A DNA stretch of 64,000 nt, taken from contig NZ_FRAP01000010.1 in assembly GCF_900142365.1 (NCBI RefSeq), positions 124,001 to 188,000 on the forward strand. The letters run 5' to 3'. The position numbers and the translations under genes are program-made. The stretch comes from Pseudonocardia thermophila. Its GTDB lineage: Bacteria > Actinomycetota > Actinomycetes > Mycobacteriales > Pseudonocardiaceae. The notes under the pieces were generated by a model. That model had not been told where the DNA came from. It ran no database searches and was given only the letters and a program-made list of their open reading frames with translations. Position 1 is the stretch's first letter. Each line of letters opens with the position of its first letter. This document shows positions 46,349 through 55,598 of this stretch, in pieces.

Positions 46349-47685
46349 GAGGGGTCCTCCACGGGCAGCGGCACGCTGACCTGCACCTGCAGGCCACCCA
46401 ACCGCGACTTCGACAGCGTCAAGGTGCCGCCCAGTTCACGGGCGCGCGCCTGGATGTTGGCCATGCCGCGGTGCTCGCCGGACGGGGCGCGGGCGGCGGC
46501 CCGCATCGACCGCCGCACGTCCTCGGGGCGGCCGCGGCCGTCGTCGGCGATGGTGAGCACCACGCGGTCGCGCCGGTAGACCAGCCGGACCTCCGCGCGC
46601 GTGGCCTCCGCGTGCACGGCCGTGTTGAACAGCGCCTCCCCGGCGACGCGGAACAGCGACTGCTCGGCCTGCGCGGGTAGCGGGACGGGATTGCCGCCGA
46701 TCCGCACGTCGACGCGCAGGTCCTCGGGCATGTGGACGTCCGGCAACCGCTCCAGCATGGCCGGGAGGGTCTTCTCGCCGTGCTCGTCGTCGGACAGCGC
46801 GTAGATCGCCGACCGCAGCTGCTCGACGGCCCGGCGGGTCAGTTCCTTGGCGGTGTCCAGCCGCTCGATCAGCGCGGGATCGGTGAGCTCGGTGCGGCAC
46901 AGCTCGATCTGCATGCCGGCGGACAGCACGAACTGGGTGACCGAGTCGTGCAGCTCCCGTGCGATGCGGTGCCGCTCGTCGACGAGCACCTGGTGCTGGC
47001 GCGCCGCGAACAGCTCCTCTTGGGCCGCCTGCAGCTGGCTGTTGCGTTCGGCCAAGTCCTCCGCCTGCTTGCGAGCTTGTTCACGCAGCCGCTCCGAGCG
47101 TCGCAGCAGTGCCTCCCCGCGCTGGTAGAGCGCGCAGTTCTGCAGCGCGGCCGCGGTCTGGCCGGCGAGGATGCGCAGCACCGACTCGTCGGTCGCGTCG
47201 ATCTCCCGCTCGGTGCCGGTCCACACCGCGAAGCTGCCGACGACCGTGCACCCGGACGTGATCGGGACGTGCACGTGCTGGTCCCGCGAGCCGTGCACGT
47301 GGTCGGCGGCGGTGAACTCGGCCGCCCGGATCCGCTCGACGTGCGACCAGACCTCCTCGGGGATGCGGTCGCGGTCAGTGATCTCCACCCCGCCGGGGCC
47401 GAGCACGAGGTGGCGCGGGTGGGCGTCCGGCATCTGCCCGTCGACCAGCGCGAACACCACCCAGCGGGCGGTCAGGTGGTCCGCGGCGGCGGCCACGACG
47501 GCGCGCACCAGCGCTTCGGAGCCCTCGTGGGTGCGCACGAGCGCCGCCGAGATCCGGTCCAGCGCGTGGATGACCCGCCGCAGACCCTCCGCTGAGTGCC
47601 GGTACTCGGGGTAGAACGACGGCTTGCCGGACCGGATGCCGGTCAGCGCGTGCAGGTCCGGCGTGACCCGGGCGACCTCGGTCAC
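46345..47685 (-). CDS. mnoS: cytoplasmic sensor histidine kinase, MnoS-like
   Basis: 446 residues with no membrane helix. A GAF domain spans about 45-185; it is followed by a coiled coil (190-235), the HisKA_3 dimerisation helix with His246 in RIARELHDSVTQ, and a HATPase domain with TIADDGRGRP and MANIQARARELGG. The sensor therefore reads an intracellular signal, possibly an alcohol or aldehyde bound by GAF. The histidines in DHVHGSRDQHVHVP (128-141) might bind a ligand or metal. It follows the iron-type dehydrogenase gene after 22 bases and overlaps the regulator. Confidence 0.87.
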   Translation of the reverse strand: MTEVARVTPDLHALTGIRSGKPSFYPEYRHSAEGLRRVIHALDRISAALVRTHEGSEALVRAVVAAAADHLTARWVVFALVDGQMPDAHPRHLVLGPGGVEITDRDRIPEEVWSHVERIRAAEFTAADHVHGSRDQHVHVPITSGCTVVGSFAVWTGTEREIDATDESVLRILAGQTAAALQNCALYQRGEALLRRSERLREQARKQAEDLAERNSQLQAAQEELFAARQHQVLVDERHRIARELHDSVTQFVLSAGMQIELCRTELTDPALIERLDTAKELTRRAVEQLRSAIYALSDDEHGEKTLPAMLERLPDVHMPEDLRVDVRIGGNPVPLPAQAEQSLFRVAGEALFNTAVHAEATRAEVRLVYRRDRVVLTIADDGRGRPEDVRRSMRAAARAPSGEHRGMANIQARARELGGTLTLSKSRLGGLQVQVSVPLPVEDPS

Positions 47686-47707
47686 GGCACGGCCCCTTCC
47701 CGGCCGG

Positions 47708-48952
47708 TCACAGCGCCGCCCGCAGCATCGTCTCGATGTCGGCCACCGACGCCGGGCGCGGGTTCGTGGTGAGGCAGGCGTCCTGCAGCGTCAGCTCCGC
47801 CAGCCGCGGCACGTCCGCCTCGGACACCCCCAGCTCGGCCAGCCCCCGCGGCACGCCGACGTCGTCGGCGAGCTTGCGCACCCGCTCGGCCACCAGCTCC
47901 GCCGCGTCCGCCCCGGGTGTGTCGGGGTGCAGGCCGAGGTCCATGGCCTGCGCGATCGCGCGGAACCGCTCCGGCTCCGCCTCCCCGTTGAACCGGATGA
48001 CGTGCGGCAGCAGCACCCCGTTGACGACCCCGTGCGGGAGGTCGAGCAGGCCGCCGACCTGGTGGCTCATGGCGTGCGTGGCGCCGAGGATCGCGTTGGT
48101 GAACGCGAGCCCGGCCTCCAGCGCCGCGTGCGCCATGCACTGGCGGGCCGCGGCGTCGTCGGGCTCCTCCATCGTGTGCGCGAGGTTGCCGACGACCAGC
48201 GACACCGCCTGCAGCGCGTGCGTGTCGGTGAGCGGGTTGTGCGCCAGCGACACGTACGCCTCGATCGCGTGGGTGAGCGCGTCGAGCCCGGTGGCGGCGT
48301 TGAGGTCGTCGGGCATCGTGGTGAGCAGCCGCGGATCGATCACCGACACGTCCGGGACGAGCGCCCGCCCCATGATGGTGATCTTGTTGCGGCGCTTCGT
48401 GTCGGTGACGATGCAGAACTGCGAGACGTCCGCCCCCGTCCCCGACGTCGACGGGATCATCACCATCGGCGGGATCGGGAAGACGATCTTGTCGATGCCT
48501 TCGTAGTCGAGGATCCGCCCGCCGTTGGACGACAGCAGCGCGATGCCCTTCGCCGCGTCCATCACCGAGCCGCCGCCGATGCCGAGCACCACGTCGCAGC
48601 CTGCGGCGACGTACTGCTCGTAGCCGGCCTCGATCTCGTGGTCCTTCGGGTTGGGCGTGACGTCGTACCAGACGTGCGGGGTCAGGCCGGCCTCGTGCAG
48701 GTGGCCGAGCAGCTCATCCGGCCAGCCCGCGGCGAGCAGCCCCGGGTCGGTGGCCAGGAACGGCCGGCGCGCGCCGAGCCGCAGCGCTGCGTGCGCCGCC
48801 TCGGACAGCGAACCGGGGCCGAACACGACCTCCGGGGCGTGGAACTTCGCCAGCTGAGGCCGTGGCCGGTCGCCTGGATCGTCGCCGGGAGCACTGCGCC
48901 GGGCGAGCAGGACGGAGTCCCCTGCTCGGATTGCGGTGGCGACGAGGGTCAC
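47708..48952 (-). CDS. iron-containing (group III) alcohol dehydrogenase
   Basis: 414 residues from GTG 48952, with GAGGAGGG 5 bases upstream. It has GIGGGSVMDAAKGIALL (nucleotide loop), PSTSGTGADVSQFCIV, and the metal site in TGLDALTHAIEAYVS and ATHAMSHQVGGLLDLPHGVVNG, the Asp-His-His-His set. It likely oxidises or reduces a small alcohol or diol such as 1,3-propanediol, lactaldehyde or ethanol. Unlike Mdo it has the general Fe-ADH signature and may use free NAD. It heads the operon with the sensor kinase and regulator, on the opposite strand to mdo. Confidence 0.9.
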   Translation of the reverse strand: MTLVATAIRAGDSVLLARRSAPGDDPGDRPRPQLAKFHAPEVVFGPGSLSEAAHAALRLGARRPFLATDPGLLAAGWPDELLGHLHEAGLTPHVWYDVTPNPKDHEIEAGYEQYVAAGCDVVLGIGGGSVMDAAKGIALLSSNGGRILDYEGIDKIVFPIPPMVMIPSTSGTGADVSQFCIVTDTKRRNKITIMGRALVPDVSVIDPRLLTTMPDDLNAATGLDALTHAIEAYVSLAHNPLTDTHALQAVSLVVGNLAHTMEEPDDAAARQCMAHAALEAGLAFTNAILGATHAMSHQVGGLLDLPHGVVNGVLLPHVIRFNGEAEPERFRAIAQAMDLGLHPDTPGADAAELVAERVRKLADDVGVPRGLAELGVSEADVPRLAELTLQDACLTTNPRPASVADIETMLRAAL

Positions 48953-49027
48953 GGCTGCCCTCCTCACTGAAGACGGTGGCCGGTGTTCGAGGCTACAAGC
49001 CAATTGCGCATGGTGGCCCTGTACGTA

Positions 49028-49068
49028 CGGAGGGTTGGCCCTCCGAACGGTTAGGGACGCGAACCCTA
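49028..49068 (-). terminator. tandem hairpins after the GAF regulator gene
   Basis: CGGAGGG-TTGG-CCCTCCG (49028-49045) and TAGGG-N7-CCCTA (49052-49068) lie in the 121-base gap between the GAF regulator stop and the dehydrogenase start. They could end the regulator transcript or regulate the next gene. Confidence 0.5.
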
Positions 49069-49073
49069 CGGCG

Positions 49074-50516
49074 TCACCCGTCGTCCGCCGGCCGAGCTGC
49101 GAGGATCGCCCGGCGCGGGTCGGGATCGGGCAGCCTGGCGCGCAGCCGGTGCAGCAGCTCGGGATCGGTGTCGCCGCCCGCGCGCAGCAGCGCCCACATC
49201 GCGTCGACGTCGCCGCTGCGCAGCACCGCCGCTCGGACGGCGCCGGTGAGCAACTCCCGTTCCTCGCGGATCGCGGGCGCATCCGAGCAGGGCAGGAGCG
49301 GGCCCCGGTAGGCCAGCGCGGCGTCGCGCACCCGCCCGCTCATCAGCGCCTCGCGGACCTCGCGGAAGTCGGCGTCGACGCGGGCGGTGAGCCGGTACGG
49401 CTGAGTGCGCAGGATCGCTGGGCCGAGCACCCCGCGCAGCCGGTGCACCTCCGCGCGGATCGTGACGGTCTTGCCGTGGTCGCCGTGCAGCATCGTGGCC
49501 AGCGCGTCCGCGGTGAGGCCCTCCGGGTGCAGGACGAGCAGCGCCAGTAGCTCGGCGTGCCGGCGGGACAGCTGCACCGGGCGGCCGTCGACGTGCACGA
49601 CGGGCCGGTGCGCGCCCAGGAACGAGACGGTGAGCACGGGCAGCGTCCGGGCGCCGCGGTCGACCGGGCGGGCGAGCCAGCCCTCGGCCAGCGGTTCGAG
49701 CACCGCCTCGCCGCCCTCGAACCGCACTCGGTCGCCGCTGTGCGGCAGGTGGACCCGCGCCGGCAGCCAACCGGCCGGCTGCGCGGCGAGCACCCGCCCG
49801 CTCGGGGCGAGCAGCGCACCCGGGCCGCCGCGCAGGGCGGTCAGGTGCGGCAGGCCCTTGGCGAGCAGGCGTTCGTCGCGCACGGCGATCTGCGCGGCGA
49901 GGTGGCTCTCGGCGAGCTTGGCGGCGGCGACCACCAGCGCGAGCGTCGTCGGGTGGAAGGTGCGCGCTGCCCCGGTGACGTCGACGGCGCCGATGAGCTC
50001 ACCGGTGTCCGGGTCGTGGATCGGTGCGGCCGCGCAGGTCCACGAGTGGTAGGTGCGCACCAGGTGCTCGGCGGAGTGGATGGTGACCGGCTCGTCGGCG
50101 GCCAGCGCGGTGCCCATCGCGTTGGTGCCGATCGCGTCCTCCGACCAGCGCGTGCCCTCGACGAGGCCGACCGGCTCGGCCCGGCGCAGCACGTCGCGAT
50201 CGCCCTCGCGCCACATGATCAGGCCGCGCTCGTCGGTCACGATCATCATGTGCTTGGCCTGGTCGGCGATCTCCACCAGCGTCTGGCGCAGCAGCGGCAG
50301 CACCGGCGCGAGCGGGTGCGACCGGCGGATCCGCTCCAGCTCGGCCGGTTCGTGCTCGTAGGGCGGGGTGTCGTGCTCGGGATCGACGTGTGCGGCGAGC
50401 GATCGCTCCCACGACCGTGAGACGACCTCCCGCGGCGGCAGCGCAGGCGTGCCGCCGGACAGGACGGCCTCACGGGTGCGCTCGAGCGCGTCCCGCACGG
50501 GATCGGTGGCGCTCAT
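49074..50516 (-). CDS. GAF-domain transcriptional regulator without sigma54 module
   Basis: 480 residues from ATG 50516. Residues about 15-190 look like the sensory half of AcoR/acetoin-type activators ([17 protein letters not shown], then [20 protein letters not shown] and [20 protein letters not shown]). The AAA+ sigma54-contact domain expected next is absent; instead there is a beta-rich region and a winged helix around 335-400 ([20 protein letters not shown], then [24 protein letters not shown]). It is thus a direct DNA binder for sigma70-type promoters. It diverges from the aldehyde dehydrogenase gene, its obvious target. Confidence 0.85.
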   Translation of the reverse strand: MSATDPVRDALERTREAVLSGGTPALPPREVVSRSWERSLAAHVDPEHDTPPYEHEPAELERIRRSHPLAPVLPLLRQTLVEIADQAKHMMIVTDERGLIMWREGDRDVLRRAEPVGLVEGTRWSEDAIGTNAMGTALAADEPVTIHSAEHLVRTYHSWTCAAAPIHDPDTGELIGAVDVTGAARTFHPTTLALVVAAAKLAESHLAAQIAVRDERLLAKGLPHLTALRGGPGALLAPSGRVLAAQPAGWLPARVHLPHSGDRVRFEGGEAVLEPLAEGWLARPVDRGARTLPVLTVSFLGAHRPVVHVDGRPVQLSRRHAELLALLVLHPEGLTADALATMLHGDHGKTVTIRAEVHRLRGVLGPAILRTQPYRLTARVDADFREVREALMSGRVRDAALAYRGPLLPCSDAPAIREERELLTGAVRAAVLRSGDVDAMWALLRAGGDTDPELLHRLRARLPDPDPRRAILAARPADDG

Positions 50517-50612
50517 CACAGGCCAGCATTCGCGCGGTCGGGCACCGGGGCAAGGGGTACCTGACCCGAAGGCGCGGCCGCCTCTGTCCGGAAGGTGAGC
50601 TACCTCCCACGA

Positions 50613-50648
50613 GCTGCAACCCGGCTGCAACCCCGGTCTTCCTAGCGT
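50613..50648. promoter_or_regulatory. aldehyde dehydrogenase promoter with tandem direct repeat
   Basis: GCTGCAACCC occurs twice (50613-50622 and 50624-50633), exactly 11 bases apart, one helical turn, and TAGCGT (50643-50648) is a -10 candidate. Direct repeats in phase just upstream of the -10 suit an activator such as the divergent GAF regulator. Confidence 0.45.
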
Positions 50649-50686
50649 TCGCGGCGCTTCGTCCGCGAGCCGAGGAAGGACCGCAG

Positions 50687-52210
50687 ATGACCGTCTACGC
50701 CGCCCCGAACAGCGAGGGCAGCATCGTCTCCTTCAAGTCCCGGTACGACAACTTCATCGGTGGCGAGTACCTCAAGCCGGTCAAGGGGCAGTACTTCGAG
50801 AACCCCACCCCGCAGACCGGGGAGATCTTCACCGAGGTCGCGCGCAGCACCGCCGAGGACGTCGAGCTCGCCCTCGACGCCGCGCACGCCGCCGCACCCG
50901 CGTGGGGCAAGACCTCCCCGGCCGAGCGCGCTGAGGTCCTGAACAAGATGGCCGACCGCATCGAGGAGCACCTCGAGCCGATCGCCATCGCGGAGAGCTG
51001 GGAGAACGGCAAGGCCTGCCGGGAGACCCTGGCCGCCGACATCCCGCTCGCGATTGACCACCTGCGCTACTTCGCCGGCGCGATCCGCGCGCAGGAGGGC
51101 GGCATCTCGCAGATCGACGACGACACCGTCGCCTACCACTTCCACGAGCCGCTGGGCGTCGTCGGCCAGATCATCCCGTGGAACTTCCCGATCCTGATGG
51201 CGATCTGGAAGCTCGCGCCCGCGCTCGCGGCGGGCAACGCGGTCGTGCTGAAGCCTGCCGAGCAGACCCCGGCGTCCATCCACGTGCTGATGGAGCTGGT
51301 GGCCGATCTGCTCCCGCCGGGCGTGGTGAACATCGTCAACGGCTTCGGGCTGGAGGCGGGCAAGCCGCTCGCGTCGAGCAACCGCATCCGCAAGATCGCC
51401 TTCACCGGTGAGACCACCACCGGCCGGCTGATCATGCAGTACGCGTCCGAGAACATCATCCCGGTCACGCTGGAGCTGGGCGGCAAGAGCCCGAACATCT
51501 TCTTCAACGACGTCGCGGCGGCGGACGACGCCTTCTACGACAAGGCGCTCGAGGGCTTCACGATGTTCGCGCTCAACCAGGGCGAGGTGTGCACCTGCCC
51601 GTCCCGCGCGCTGATCCAGCAGGACATCTACCACGACTTCCTCGCGGCGGCGGTCAAGCGGACCGAGCAGATCAAGCAGGGCAACCCGCTCGACACCGAG
51701 ACGATGATCGGCGCCCAGGCGTCGAACGACCAGCTCGAGAAGATCCTCTCCTACATCGAGATCGGCCGGCAGGAGGGCGCGAAGATCCTCACCGGCGGGG
51801 AGCGCGTCGAGCTCGGCGGCAACCTGTCCGGCGGCTACTTCGTCCAGCCGACGATCTTCGAGGGCACCAACTCGATGCGGATCTTCCAGGAGGAGATCTT
51901 CGGCCCGGTCGTGTCGGTCACCCGGTTCACCGACTACGCCGACGCCATCGCGATCGCCAACGACACCCTCTACGGGCTCGGCGCCGGCGTGTGGTCGCGC
52001 GACGGCAACACCGCCTACCGCGTGGGCCGCGACATCCAGGCCGGCCGGGTGTGGGTGAACAACTACCACGCCTACCCTGCGCACGCGGCGTTCGGCGGCT
52101 ACAAGCAGTCGGGCATCGGGCGGGAGACCCACAAGATGATGCTGGAGCACTACCAGCAGACCAAGAACCTGCTGGTCAGCTACTCGCAGAACGCCCTGGG
52201 CTTCTTCTGA
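50687..52210 (+). CDS. NAD-dependent aldehyde dehydrogenase (acetaldehyde type)
   Basis: 507 residues. It has [20 protein letters not shown], the general-base Glu in LELGGKSPN, and the nucleophile in [14 protein letters not shown], plus [20 protein letters not shown] at the end, features of the ExaC/AcoD/ThcA group that oxidises acetaldehyde and related short aldehydes to acids. The RBS GAGGAAGGA precedes ATG 50687. It would take the aldehydes made by the two alcohol dehydrogenases in this region. Followed by DUF779 with a one-base overlap. Confidence 0.92.
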   Translation: MTVYAAPNSEGSIVSFKSRYDNFIGGEYLKPVKGQYFENPTPQTGEIFTEVARSTAEDVELALDAAHAAAPAWGKTSPAERAEVLNKMADRIEEHLEPIAIAESWENGKACRETLAADIPLAIDHLRYFAGAIRAQEGGISQIDDDTVAYHFHEPLGVVGQIIPWNFPILMAIWKLAPALAAGNAVVLKPAEQTPASIHVLMELVADLLPPGVVNIVNGFGLEAGKPLASSNRIRKIAFTGETTTGRLIMQYASENIIPVTLELGGKSPNIFFNDVAAADDAFYDKALEGFTMFALNQGEVCTCPSRALIQQDIYHDFLAAAVKRTEQIKQGNPLDTETMIGAQASNDQLEKILSYIEIGRQEGAKILTGGERVELGGNLSGGYFVQPTIFEGTNSMRIFQEEIFGPVVSVTRFTDYADAIAIANDTLYGLGAGVWSRDGNTAYRVGRDIQAGRVWVNNYHAYPAHAAFGGYKQSGIGRETHKMMLEHYQQTKNLLVSYSQNALGFF

Positions 52211-52599
52211 TGCCCCGGGTCGCGCTCACGCAGGCGGCCGCTGACCTGCTGGTGCAGCTCACGGAGGTCCACGGGCCGCTGATGTTCCACCAGTCCGGCG
52301 GATGCTGCGACGGGAGCGCGCCGATGTGCTACCCCGAGGGGGAGTTCGAGCTCGGTGGATCAGATGTCCACCTCGGTGATCTCGTCGTCGAGGGGCTGGT
52401 GAAGCCGATCGGGTTCTCCATGTCGGCGGCGCAGTACGAGTACTGGAAGCACACCCACCTCACCGTCGACGTGGTGCCCGGGCGGGGCAGCGGGTTCTCC
52501 GTCGAGGCGCCGGAGGGGGTACGGTTCGTCGTCCGCTCGCGGCTGCTGACCGACGAGGAACGGGCGGAGGGTCCGGCGTCGAGCACGACGATGTGGTGA
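52210..52599 (+). CDS. DUF779 protein
   Basis: 129 residues, starting at ATG 52210 within the stop of the aldehyde dehydrogenase (TGATG). The conserved segment FHQSGGCCDGSAPMCY (27-42) with three Cys suggests metal binding or redox chemistry. DUF779 genes follow acetaldehyde dehydrogenases in many bacteria, often as a translationally coupled pair, but their role is unknown. The pairing here is therefore typical. Confidence 0.88.
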   Translation: MPRVALTQAAADLLVQLTEVHGPLMFHQSGGCCDGSAPMCYPEGEFELGGSDVHLGDLVVEGLVKPIGFSMSAAQYEYWKHTHLTVDVVPGRGSGFSVEAPEGVRFVVRSRLLTDEERAEGPASSTTMW

Positions 52600-52656
52600 T
52601 CAACAAGGCTCTTCGATCACCGCAGGTTCGTTCTCGACGCGGCGAAGATCCCCGGG

Positions 52657-52689
52657 CGGGACCCGGACCGGCGTACCGTCCGGGTCCCG
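52657..52689 (+). terminator. terminator after DUF779
   Basis: CGGGACCCGGAC pairs with GTCCGGGTCCCG around a 9-base loop, followed by TTCCCTTCTCC. It separates the aldehyde dehydrogenase operon from the isochorismatase-like gene. Confidence 0.7.
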
Positions 52690-52714
52690 TTCCCTTCTCC
52701 CGGGAGGACCAGAC

Positions 52715-53308
52715 GTGCCGTCGACGACGCTACGGACGCTGTCCGGGCTGCCTGCCGAGCCGCCCCGGCTCGCGGAGTCCACGCTGATCATGATCGACTG
52801 CCAGAACACCTACACCCGCGGCACGATGCAGCTGGAGGGCGTCGAGACGGCGCTCGACCACGCCGCGGAGCTGCTCGACCGCGCCCGCTCCACCGGCATC
52901 CCCATCGTCCACATCCAGCACGACGCAGGTCCCGGCTCGCCCTACGACGTCCGCGACGAGATCGGGGCGATCGTCGACCGCGTCGCCCCGCGCGGCGACG
53001 AGCCGGTGATCGTGAAGAACTTCCCGAACGCGTTCGTGCGGACCGATCTGGCGGAACGGCTCGGGCCGGGGCCGCGGAACCTGGTGCTGGCCGGGTTCAT
53101 GACGCACATGTGCGTCAACTCGACGGCGCGCGGGGCGTTCAACCTCGGGTACTCGCCCACCGTGGTCGCCGCGGCGACCGCGACCCGTGCGCTCCCGGGC
53201 CCGGACGGTTCGGCCGTCGACGCAGCCGCGCTGCAGACCGCGAGCCTCGCCGCGGTCGCCGACCTGTTCGCCGTGGTCGTGCCGGACGTACGGGCGATCC
53301 CGGACTGA
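52715..53308 (+). CDS. isochorismatase-family cysteine hydrolase
   Basis: 197 residues. The Asp-Lys-Cys triad of the superfamily is visible: MIDCQNTY (Asp), VIVKNFPNAF (Lys), and AGFMTHMCVNSTARGA (Cys). Enzymes of this fold hydrolyse amides or vinyl ethers (nicotinamide, N-carbamoylsarcosine, isochorismate, ureidoacrylate); the substrate here is unknown. GTG 52715 has GGGAGGACC about 8 bases upstream. Placed between the alcohol-oxidation and IclR-controlled regions, not clearly part of either. Confidence 0.85.
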   Translation: MPSTTLRTLSGLPAEPPRLAESTLIMIDCQNTYTRGTMQLEGVETALDHAAELLDRARSTGIPIVHIQHDAGPGSPYDVRDEIGAIVDRVAPRGDEPVIVKNFPNAFVRTDLAERLGPGPRNLVLAGFMTHMCVNSTARGAFNLGYSPTVVAAATATRALPGPDGSAVDAAALQTASLAAVADLFAVVVPDVRAIPD

Positions 53309-53325
53309 CCCTCGCAACCGCACCT

Positions 53326-54309
53326 TCACAGGGCCAGCAGCACCTTTCCCCGCGCCTGCCGCCGGGCGAGGATCTGCAACCCCTCCGCACACCGCTCGAG
53401 CGGCAGCACCGCGTGCACGTGCGGGACGAGCCGGCCGTTACCGGCCCAGTCGAGGACGTCGGCGACGTTCGCCCGGTGCGCCTCCGGCTCGCGCCGGGTG
53501 AACTCGCCGAGGAACACCCCGAGCACGGCGGCCCCCTTCACCAGCGGCAGGTTCAGCGGGAGCCGGGGGATCGTGCCCGAGGCGAACCCGACGACGAGGT
53601 GCCGCCCGCGCCAGGCCAGCGCGCGGAAGGCCGCCTCCGCGTGCGCCCCGCCCACCGGGTCCAGCACGACGTCCACGCCGTGCCCGTCGGTGAGCCGGCG
53701 CAGTTCAGCCTTGAGGTCCTGCACGGAGTAGTCGATCACGGCGTGGGCCCGCGGGCGCAGGAACTCCGTCCGCTCCGCCGACGACGCGCACGCGATCACC
53801 CGCGCCCCGAGCGCCCGCCCGACGTCGACGGCGGCCAGTCCCACCCCGCCCGACGCGCCGAGCACGGCCAGCGTCTCCCCGGGAACGAGACCCGCGCGCT
53901 GCCGCAGCCCGTGCACCGCGGTCGCGGCCCCCACCAGCACGGCTGCGGCCGTCGCGTCGGGCACCGACGGTGGCAGGACGGTGACCCGGTCGGCCCGTAC
54001 GACGATCCGTTCCCGGGCCACGCCGTACTCCTCGTTGCCCGCCACCCGGTCACCGACGTGGACGCCGGCCACCCCGGGCCCGACCGCGCTCACCGTGCCC
54101 GCGTACTCACTGCCCGGCGAGAACGGCGGCTCGGGTCGCACGACGTGCCGCCCGGCGACCAGCAGCGTCTCGTGGAAGTTCAGCCCGATGCAGGAGACGT
54201 CGACCGCGACCTCGCCCGGCCCGGGCACCGGCGGCGGCAGCTCGACGATCTCCAGCACGTCGGGGAGCGCGTCGGCCTCGCCGAACTCCCGGCACACCAC
54301 CGCCCTCAC
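53326..54309 (-). CDS. NADPH:quinone oxidoreductase-like, zinc-independent MDR
   Basis: 327 residues from GTG 54309, which overlaps the CaiB gene stop by 4 bases. The medium-chain dehydrogenase fold is clear: PFSPGSEYAGTVSAVGPGV, then VLGASGGVGLAAVDVGRALG for the NADP-binding turn. The zinc-ligand cysteines are absent, as in the QOR and enoyl-reductase subgroup. LEFTRREPEAH late in the protein is typical of the acyl-CoA-reductase-like members. It may reduce an enoyl-CoA made by the CaiB-dependent path; coupled translation supports a joint role. Confidence 0.87.
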   Translation of the reverse strand: MRAVVCREFGEADALPDVLEIVELPPPVPGPGEVAVDVSCIGLNFHETLLVAGRHVVRPEPPFSPGSEYAGTVSAVGPGVAGVHVGDRVAGNEEYGVARERIVVRADRVTVLPPSVPDATAAAVLVGAATAVHGLRQRAGLVPGETLAVLGASGGVGLAAVDVGRALGARVIACASSAERTEFLRPRAHAVIDYSVQDLKAELRRLTDGHGVDVVLDPVGGAHAEAAFRALAWRGRHLVVGFASGTIPRLPLNLPLVKGAAVLGVFLGEFTRREPEAHRANVADVLDWAGNGRLVPHVHAVLPLERCAEGLQILARRQARGKVLLAL

Positions 54310-55475
54310 GCGACCGCTCCGGCCGCGAACCACGCATCGATGCGTTCGGCGTCGACCCCGGACTCCGCGAGCACCTCCCGCGTGTGCTCGCCCAGCTCGG
54401 GCGGCATCCGGCGCACCGGCGGCAGCTCGCCGTCGTAGCGGACGGGATGGCGCACCAGCGTCACGGGCTCGTCGCGGAGGCGCACCTCGGTGAGCAGCCC
54501 TTCCGCCTGAACTTGCGGGTCGGCGGGCAGATCGGCGTAGTCGGCGACCCGCTCGTACCAGAACCCGCGCGGGCCCAGTGCCGCATCCAGCCGCTCCCAC
54601 GTCCAGCCGGCCAGCTCCGCCGCGAGCGCGGCGGTGAACGCATCCCGGTCGGTCAGCCGGCCCTCGTCCCCCAACGCGACGAGCGCAGGCGCGCCGATCG
54701 CGGAGACGAACCCCGCCATGTCTCCGCTCAGCGCGATCACCGCGACCGCGTCGGCCAGCCGGTACACCCCGTACGGGGCATCGATGAACCAGGCCGCGAG
54801 ATGCCGGTCCCGCCGCAGGTCAGCGCGGGTGCGCCGGCCGCCGTGGAACAGTGCGATCGCCTCGGCCTGCAGGTCCAGCCCGGCCCCGAGCAGGCTCGCC
54901 TCCACCCGGGCGCCCTCCCCGGTGCGCGCTCGCCGGACGAGCGCGGCCAGCACCCCGAGCGCGAGCAGCGCGGCCCCGTGGTGGTCGACGACGGGCGATC
55001 CCGCCGCCGTCGTCCCGTCCCCGGTCGCCGCGATCAGCCCGCTGCGCGCCTGCACGAGCACGTCGACCCCGGGCCGCTCGCCCATCGGGCCGCGCCCGCC
55101 CCAGCCGGTCGCCGAGGCGTACACGATGTCCGGCCGGATCGCCCGCACGGCCTCGTAGCCGAATCCGAGCTTGTCCAGCGCGCCCGGCCGGTAGTTCTCC
55201 AGCACGACGTCGGCCCCGGCGATCAGCGGTGCGAGCACCTCGGCCGCCATCGGGTGCTTGAGGTCGACGGCGATCGCCCGGCAGTTCCGGTTGACCGCGA
55301 GGAACGTGACGCTGGTGCCGGCGACGCGGATGCCGCCGCTGCCCGTGCGCCGCTCCCACGCACCGCCCGGCGGTTCGATCTTCACCACGTCCGCGCCGAG
55401 GTCGGCGAGGTGCTGCGCGGCCGCGGGGCCCTGCACGAAGTGGGTGAAGCTCAGCACCCTGATCCGGTCCAGCAT
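54306..55475 (-). CDS. CaiB/BaiF-family CoA-transferase
   Basis: 389 residues. Family III CoA-transferase features: LSFTHFVQGPAAAQHLADLG (with the usual PxxAxxLAxLG helix), ADVVKIEPPGG, NRNCRAIAVDLKHP and ADVVLENYRPGALDKLG. The catalytic aspartate should lie in the GERPGVDVLVQARSGL segment or just after (PVVDHHGA). It moves CoA between carboxylic acids. ATG 55475 is favoured although its ribosome site is weak. The divergent hydrolase operon starts at 55599, with the shared palindrome at 55522 between them. Confidence 0.9.
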   Translation of the reverse strand: MLDRIRVLSFTHFVQGPAAAQHLADLGADVVKIEPPGGAWERRTGSGGIRVAGTSVTFLAVNRNCRAIAVDLKHPMAAEVLAPLIAGADVVLENYRPGALDKLGFGYEAVRAIRPDIVYASATGWGGRGPMGERPGVDVLVQARSGLIAATGDGTTAAGSPVVDHHGAALLALGVLAALVRRARTGEGARVEASLLGAGLDLQAEAIALFHGGRRTRADLRRDRHLAAWFIDAPYGVYRLADAVAVIALSGDMAGFVSAIGAPALVALGDEGRLTDRDAFTAALAAELAGWTWERLDAALGPRGFWYERVADYADLPADPQVQAEGLLTEVRLRDEPVTLVRHPVRYDGELPPVRRMPPELGEHTREVLAESGVDAERIDAWFAAGAVA

Positions 55476-55521
55476 GGCGCCGGATTCTTCGGGCGCCGCC
55501 GAAACTGCGGCAAGATCGCGT

Positions 55522-55536
55522 TTCCGGCTGTCGGAA
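55522..55536. promoter_or_regulatory. IclR-type operator, copy 1
   Basis: TTCCGGCTGTCGGAA, a 15-base palindrome with one imperfect base pair, in the 123-base gap between the divergent CaiB and alpha/beta-hydrolase genes. Two further copies are at 59958 and 63940. Confidence 0.6.
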
Positions 55537-55598
55537 GGCGGTCGTTGTCCGCGGCCCGACGCGCGGGTGAGCATCGTGGCCCGCAGAAGGGAGCAGCG

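Noticed and set aside
52715-53308. Isochorismatase-like gene as a member of the alcohol-oxidation operon
   Set aside because: A strong terminator (52657-52689) separates it from DUF779 and nothing in its sequence ties it to alcohol metabolism.
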